Shown here in pieces: positions 39,913-43,835 of a stretch of DNA of 43,835 bases. The stretch lies in NCBI GenBank assembly GCA_012523015.1, contig JAAYJI010000236.1:1-43835 (forward strand), read 5' to 3'. The translations under genes were made by a program, and so were the position numbers. The DNA is from Candidatus Hydrogenedentota bacterium (GTDB lineage Bacteria; Hydrogenedentota; Hydrogenedentia; Hydrogenedentales; CAITNO01). The notes below the pieces were generated by a model. It saw only the letters and a program-made list of their open reading frames with translations, searched no databases and had not been told where the DNA came from. The first letter of the stretch is position 1; each line of letters starts with the position of its first letter.

Positions 39913-40608
39913 TTAGTCGGATTCGCTGCGTCGTTGACCTGATTCACCGCGTCGTTGGTCGGGGCCGCCTCGGGAGCCTCGGGGTCCGCGTGGCCCGCCC
40001 ATAGAAGCTCGGGCAGCTCTTAATTGTTCAATGCTTAGCTTACCGGCGTCCTCGGTATCCAATTCTTTGAAACGTTCGCGGCTGGCTTGTTGGTGGACCT
40101 TCAAAAATTCTTCTTCGCTGATTAGATCATCTTTGTTCGTGTCATATTCTTCGAAGGTCGGGAAAGAGCGACGACCGGGAGTATAGGATCTTCTCGGTTC
40201 ACGATCAGAGAGACGTTGCCCTTGTGCTTCCCTATCGGGCGGTGGGGGCGGCGGATTGGCACCGTCACCGCGGCCCATTGCCCTGCCGCGCGGGCGATTC
40301 CCTTGGTTGAAGGGCCTCTCAAATTCTTCTCGGCTCAGGTTGCCGTCATCATTGCTGTCCAGTTGTTGAAAACGACCTTTCATGAGCTTGTCGTTGCCGT
40401 CCACGTATTCTTGAGCACTAACAAAGCCGTCCTTGTCCGCATCAAAATCAGCGGGGTCAAGTCTCATCGGTCGGGTTCCACCTTCGAATCTGTCTTGTGC
40501 CGGTGGTGGCGGCGCTTCGCTCGAATCGGGCTGTGCCCACAGGCTGCCTGTAGCCAGTAAGGCGGCGGTCAGCATAAAACATCCGGTCACCATTACATTC
40601 ACTTTCAT
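39913..40608 (-). CDS. Periplasmic EF-hand protein
   Basis: 231 residues with a signal peptide (MKVNVMVTGCFMLTAALLAT, cleavage after LWA). Two EF-hand pairs follow: DADKDGFVSAQE and DSNDDGNLSREE (about 56-100), then DTNKDDLISEEE and DTEDAGKLSIEQ (about 155-200). Loop 1 is close to canonical; loops 3 and 4 lack the usual Gly at position 6 or an acid at position 5. Between the pairs lies a Pro/Arg-rich linker (GANPPPPPPDREAQG), and the tail is Arg/Gly/Ser-rich. Ca2+ binding in the periplasm is likely. AAAGGAG precedes ATG 40608. It is transcribed from a sigma-54 promoter and followed by the kinase-regulator pair. Confidence 0.88.
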   Translation of the reverse strand: MKVNVMVTGCFMLTAALLATGSLWAQPDSSEAPPPPAQDRFEGGTRPMRLDPADFDADKDGFVSAQEYVDGNDKLMKGRFQQLDSNDDGNLSREEFERPFNQGNRPRGRAMGRGDGANPPPPPPDREAQGQRLSDREPRRSYTPGRRSFPTFEEYDTNKDDLISEEEFLKVHQQASRERFKELDTEDAGKLSIEQLRAARASMGGPRGPRGSRGGPDQRRGESGQRRSESD

Positions 40609-40676
40609 GATGATCTCCTTTCTAAAGGGTTGAGATTATTTTCAAGAAATCGCCGTTGCAATTTCCCTTACACTAT

Positions 40677-40693
40677 AGCAATTATTGTTCCAA
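40677..40693 (-). promoter_or_regulatory. Sigma-54 (-24/-12) promoter of the EF-hand gene
   Basis: On the minus strand TTGGAACAATAATTGCT matches the sigma-54 consensus TTGGCACGRNNNTTGCW, with GG and GC exactly spaced. The -24 GG lies at 40690-40691 and the -12 GC at 40678-40679. Transcription would start near 40666, 58 bases before the ATG. Confidence 0.78.
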
Positions 40694-40764
40694 GTCTTTT
40701 TTTATCAAGACTTAAAAGCGCCTTTCAGAAGTATGGATGTTTGAGAGGACTCGACAACCACCGC

Positions 40765-40815
40765 TTGCGCAAAAATTACCCGGGAAGAAAGGCGGCGCGG
40801 GTCGGATTTGCGCAA
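40765..40815 (-). promoter_or_regulatory. Twin TTGCGCAA palindromes, probable enhancer sites for the NtrC-type regulator
   Basis: TTGCGCAA occurs at 40765-40772 and again at 40808-40815. Centres are 43 bp apart, close to four helical turns, and lie about 102 and 145 bp upstream of the predicted start. Two sites on one DNA face at this distance are the classical arrangement for NtrC-type activators. Both copies share TTGCGCAAA when read in opposite orientations. Which protein binds is inferred from the adjacent regulator gene. Confidence 0.65.
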
Positions 40816-40933
40816 CAAGATTAAGATGAAAGAAACAGTGCGTCTACAACCGCGTCTACAGTAAAGATAACTCTTCTTTCCGGCTTGTCATTCCTTGGAT
40901 TCAAATAAAAGTTGGGGCTGGCGTGCCGACAAT

Positions 40934-42532
40934 TTAATCGTGGGATCCAGAATCCCAACCGCCGCCAAGTGCCTTGATGAGTAAAACAGTGGAGACGAGG
41001 CGTTCTTTAACTGCTTGTACCTCCGACAGTTCATTATTCAGCAAGGTCTGTTCTGCGTTGATAACGTTCAGGTAGTCGATAATCCCTGTATCGTATTGTA
41101 TTTGGACGAGGCGCAAGTATTCCCGTGCTGAGGCAACGGCTTTTTCTCTGGCTTCCGCTTCTTCACTTCGCCCGTGAATATCATTAAGCGAATCCTCTAC
41201 GTCCTTGAAAGCGCTGAGTATACTATTGTGATAGACGGCCAAGAGTTCCTCATATCTTGCTTGGGCTTTTTGTAAATTTGCCTTGAGTTTTCCGCCCTGA
41301 AAAATGGGCAGGGAGATACTAGGCCCGAAAGACCAATTTTTGCTCCTCCAATCCAGGAGATCTTCGAGTTTAGCGCTTTGTACCCCGGCACTGCCCATGA
41401 GTTTAATACTCGGCAAAAAGTCCGCCTGTGCCATGCCGATTTCTGCGCAGGCAGCCACAAGATTTTGTTCGGCTGCCGCAATATCGGGACGGCGACTGAG
41501 CAGATCTGCAGGCAATCCTGCGGGCAGCACAGGAGGGGCTGTGTTCCGAGGATGGGCTTCCAGAGCGAATTCTACGGGCGCCTTTCCAAGCAAAATGGCG
41601 ATAGCATGTTCTAGATCTGCGCGCTGTCTGCGCAGATCGGAGGCTTGGGCATAGGTCGCTTCCAGTTGAATTTCCGCCTGCAGAGCGTTGGTTTCATTGA
41701 CGAGACCGACCTCATATTGTTTTCTGGTCAGCGTTGCCTGTTCTTGATACAGTTCCAGGTTTCGGTTCAAGATCTCCAGTTGCGCATCCAGTGCGCGCAG
41801 GTTAAAATAGTTACGGGCAACATCAGCCAAGAGGGTTTGTCGCATAAGCTCAAGTTCATATACGGACGCCTGCACTTGAGCGCCTGCGGACTCATAGGAA
41901 CGGCGGACACGTCCCCAAAAATCGATCTCATAGGAAAGATCAAAAGGAACTTGAAAACGGTTGCTCGTGGTGGAGGAAGATATTTTTGCGCCCGTGTCAG
42001 TCCGAAGACTTCCCACATTGGGTCTTTCCCCTTGGGCAATGGCGGTGACTGCTCCCAGCATGGTTGATACTTGTCCGAGGGTAGACGAGACTTCTTCAAG
42101 TCCGCCGGATTGGGTTGTAACGGTCTGTGCGGAGGAGCCTGAACGGCTTGCTGTGGGACTCATGGAGATGACAGGATAAAAGCCGCTTTTAACGGATGCT
42201 GCCGATGCGCGTGCTTGGGTCAGTCGTGCGATGGCGGCCTGAAGATCATAATTTGTTTCCTGTGCTTCCTCGCACAGAAGGTTTAAATCGGGATCCTGAA
42301 AAAGACGCCACCAGTCAAGGTTCAACCCGGGCTGCTCTGATTCAATTTCTGTGGCGCGTTTGTAATCTTGGGGCAGATCTAATGACGGGCGTTCATAGTC
42401 AGGGCCGGTCTTGCAAGAAACAATACAAGAGGTCATGAGCAGCAGAAGAAGTGTCTTCAGATAAGAAAAACGTGCTGTGCCACGATCAGAATACGCACCA
42501 ATTATCCGGAATAGTAGAGGGTGATTATTCAT
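40934..42532 (-). CDS. TolC/NodT-family outer-membrane efflux lipoprotein
   Basis: 532 residues from ATG 42532, which overlaps the permease stop within ATGAATAA. The signal has a lipobox-like end (LLLLLMTSCIVSC), then the family opening GPDYERPSLDLPQDYK. Two OEP repeats of coiled-coil and beta-barrel follow, with LARNYFNLR-type and PVEFALEAHPRNTAPPVLPA segments and AGLPADLLSRRPDIAAAEQN, all characteristic of OprM/NodT factors. The trimer would form the outer-membrane duct for the adjacent ABC exporter. A Ser/Thr/Gly-rich insertion near residues 130-190 is longer than usual. No periplasmic adaptor is seen in the part of this cluster inside the window. Confidence 0.94.
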   Translation of the reverse strand: MNNHPLLFRIIGAYSDRGTARFSYLKTLLLLLMTSCIVSCKTGPDYERPSLDLPQDYKRATEIESEQPGLNLDWWRLFQDPDLNLLCEEAQETNYDLQAAIARLTQARASAASVKSGFYPVISMSPTASRSGSSAQTVTTQSGGLEEVSSTLGQVSTMLGAVTAIAQGERPNVGSLRTDTGAKISSSTTSNRFQVPFDLSYEIDFWGRVRRSYESAGAQVQASVYELELMRQTLLADVARNYFNLRALDAQLEILNRNLELYQEQATLTRKQYEVGLVNETNALQAEIQLEATYAQASDLRRQRADLEHAIAILLGKAPVEFALEAHPRNTAPPVLPAGLPADLLSRRPDIAAAEQNLVAACAEIGMAQADFLPSIKLMGSAGVQSAKLEDLLDWRSKNWSFGPSISLPIFQGGKLKANLQKAQARYEELLAVYHNSILSAFKDVEDSLNDIHGRSEEAEAREKAVASAREYLRLVQIQYDTGIIDYLNVINAEQTLLNNELSEVQAVKERLVSTVLLIKALGGGWDSGSHD

Positions 42533-43730
42533 GGCGTAAGGCCTCGATAGGATTAAGCATGGCCGCTTTTCTGGCGGGAAAGAATCCGAAAACGATGCCG
42601 ATGACTCCGGAAAATAGAAAGGATTCCAAGATGATCGGCACATTGAGGATAAAAGGAACTTGGAGCAGGTTGGACGCGGCGAGAGCGGTCATGACTGCTA
42701 AGGCGATACCGATAAGACCTCCAACGGAAGACAAGACAATCGCTTCAACGAGAAACTGGAGCAGCACTTCACGTTCGAGCGCGCCGATGGCGAGGCGGGT
42801 CCCGATCTCTCGGGTTCGTTCCGTAACAGATACCATCATGATATTCATGATACCGATACCGCCGACCAACAGACTCACTGCCGCCACGGCTCCCAACAAG
42901 CCGGTGAGCACTTTGGTGGTACCGGTGAGCATGGTCGATATTTCCTTCATGTCCATAACACTGAAATCGTCTTCTTCCACATCGGACAAATGGCGCCGTT
43001 CACGCATGAGGTAGCCGATTTCAGTATTCATTTTGTCGGTAGATATGCCATCCTTTACAGACAGTCGAATCACATTCACATCCATGGTTCCTGAGATGCG
43101 GCGTTGATACGTTCTCAGAGGAATGATCACGGTATCATCCTGATCGCTGCCCATGGAGGATTGTCCTTTGCTCTCGAGCAGCCCGATGATTTCACAGGAA
43201 AGTTTATTCAGCCTGATCTTGCTTCCAATGGGATTTTGGTGTCCGAAGAGGTTTTCCCACACCGTTGCGCCGATAATGCAGACCGCCGCCCCCGATCGGA
43301 TTTCCGGCTCGGTGAAGCTTCGCCCATCCTCTATTTTAAGATTGCTGACGTCAAAATAGCGTTCCGTTGTACCCGTGACCGTAGTAGACCAGTTTTCATT
43401 GCCGTAGATAGCGGTTATCGCGCTGGCGGATGTGGGAGCCACTGCCCTTATAGACGGTATTTCGCGTTCAATGGCTTCTGCATCGGCCAGTTTAAAGGGC
43501 GCGCCACCACCGCCTTGTCCGGGTCCCATGCGTCGTCCGGGCATGACCATCATCAGGTTGCTGCCGAGACTGGAAATCTGGTCGGTCACCTGCCGAGTTG
43601 CGCCGCCGCCAAGGGTGACCAAGCTGATTACAGCGCCTACGCCGATGATAATACCCAGCATGGTCAGGAATGAACGCATCTTGTTGCGGTAGAGTTCACG
43701 CAAGGCAAGTATGAATGCATTGGAGATCAT
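42525..43730 (-). CDS. MacB-type ABC transporter permease, second cluster
   Basis: 401 residues: helix 1 in MRSFLTMLGIIIGVGAVISL (about 18-37), the MacB core domain to about residue 270, then three helices with GIGIMNIMMVSVTERTREIG, TRLAIGALEREVLLQF and IGIVFGFFPARKAAMLNPIE. A Gly-rich loop (RRMGPGQGGGGAP, about 66-78) sits near the start of the periplasmic domain. It starts inside the stop of the ATPase gene (TGATG) and overlaps the outer-membrane factor gene by 8 bases. It is paralogous to the permease at 28.3-29.7 kb but only moderately alike. Confidence 0.95.
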   Translation of the reverse strand: MISNAFILALRELYRNKMRSFLTMLGIIIGVGAVISLVTLGGGATRQVTDQISSLGSNLMMVMPGRRMGPGQGGGGAPFKLADAEAIEREIPSIRAVAPTSASAITAIYGNENWSTTVTGTTERYFDVSNLKIEDGRSFTEPEIRSGAAVCIIGATVWENLFGHQNPIGSKIRLNKLSCEIIGLLESKGQSSMGSDQDDTVIIPLRTYQRRISGTMDVNVIRLSVKDGISTDKMNTEIGYLMRERRHLSDVEEDDFSVMDMKEISTMLTGTTKVLTGLLGAVAAVSLLVGGIGIMNIMMVSVTERTREIGTRLAIGALEREVLLQFLVEAIVLSSVGGLIGIALAVMTALAASNLLQVPFILNVPIILESFLFSGVIGIVFGFFPARKAAMLNPIEALRHE

Positions 43731-43835
43731 CAGACCTGTTCCTTGTGGTTATGGTCTTGTTCAATTAGACCGTCCTTAAAATGAATGGTGCGCCCGGCAT
43801 AGGCTGCCATGTCGGCCTCGTGGGTGACCATGACT
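43730..43835 (-). CDS. ABC transporter ATPase, C-terminal end only
   Basis: The last 34 codons of a MacB/LolD-type ATPase: VMVTHEADMAAYAGRTIHFK, containing the H-loop histidine, then DGLIEQDHNHKEQV and TGA at 43730-43732. The rest lies beyond the window. The stop overlaps the permease ATG, as is normal for these operons. Confidence 0.88.
   Translation of the reverse strand, partial: VMVTHEADMAAYAGRTIHFKDGLIEQDHNHKEQV

Larger units (their letters stand above)
40609..40933. other. Intergenic control region of the EF-hand gene
   Basis: 325 bases between the outer-membrane factor stop and the EF-hand start. It holds the sigma-54 promoter (40677-40693), a dyad AAGTCTT/AAGACTT with an 8-base centre (40692-40713) that touches the -24 element, and two TTGCGCAA palindromes. 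No gene is visible. Confidence 0.65.

Noticed and set aside
1-43835. CRISPR arrays, insertion sequences, prophage or integration scars
   Set aside because: No regularly spaced repeats, transposase-type reading frames, terminal inverted repeats around genes, or integrase genes were seen.

Overview
The window looks like chromosomal DNA of a Gram-negative, probably anaerobic bacterium. It carries an O-antigen-ligase-family enzyme, TolC-type outer-membrane efflux components, periplasmic adaptor proteins, a flavodiiron oxygen/NO reductase, arylacetate-CoA ligases and sigma-54 control. Gene content is mostly housekeeping, with no phage, insertion sequence, CRISPR array or RNA gene that I could find. 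The taxon cannot be fixed by eye; a lineage such as Hydrogenedentota or another PVC-like phylum from an anoxic habitat is a low-confidence guess.

Layout. 1-3.8 kb: 5'-truncated view of an O-antigen ligase gene (-), then pgsA, alr and a NYN/YacP-type nuclease gene (+). 3.9-9.0 kb: a HAL2/CysQ-type phosphatase (-), a very large secreted ankyrin-repeat protein and a membrane metallopeptidase of the DUF3810 type (+). 9.0-13.8 kb (-): yggS, pheS, pheT, a coiled-coil (ZapB-like) gene and zapA, the last four tightly coupled. pheT is interrupted by one in-frame TAA. 14.1-17.6 kb (-): a Tat-exported endonuclease/exonuclease/phosphatase-fold protein, and pdxA with a seven-repeat FG-GAP propeller. 18.0-18.9 kb: a secreted DxDxDG calcium-loop, Gly/Arg/Met-rich protein behind a sigma-54 promoter. 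19.4-22.1 kb: metallophosphoesterase, zinc-ribbon protein (-) and flavodiiron protein. 22.3-25.6 kb: ftsK, also interrupted by one in-frame TAA, and rodZ-like. 25.8-29.7 kb: a MacA/MacB-type adaptor, ATPase and permease. 29.7-33.0 kb (-): two phenylacetate-CoA ligases flanking a tandem ACT-domain protein. 33.3-34.7 kb: inositol monophosphatase and a PaaI-type thioesterase. 34.7-36.5 kb (-): a winged-helix regulator coupled to a membrane protein, and a small four-helix membrane protein. 36.6-40.8 kb (-): a periplasmic EF-hand protein, histidine kinase and NtrC-type sigma-54 activator. 40.9 kb to the end (-): a second MacB-type ATPase (partial), permease and outer-membrane factor.

The most interesting unit is the EF-hand protein, histidine kinase and NtrC-type regulator. 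The EF-hand gene has a well-formed sigma-54 promoter. Two identical palindromes (TTGCGCAA) lie 43 bp apart, about 100 and 145 bp upstream of the predicted transcription start, where enhancer sites for such activators normally sit. The regulator has an intact GAFTGA loop. A second secreted calcium-loop protein 22 kb away also sits behind a close sigma-54 match. Together these suggest a calcium-linked envelope-sensing regulon arranged like ZraP-ZraS-ZraR but with EF-hands in place of the zinc chaperone. This is inference from sequence layout.

The second point of note is that two normally essential genes, pheT and ftsK, each carry exactly one in-frame TAA with clear homology continuing in the same frame on both sides. 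Consensus error, recent mutation, split proteins and readthrough are all possible; genome-wide reassignment of TAA is not, because many intact genes here end in TAA.
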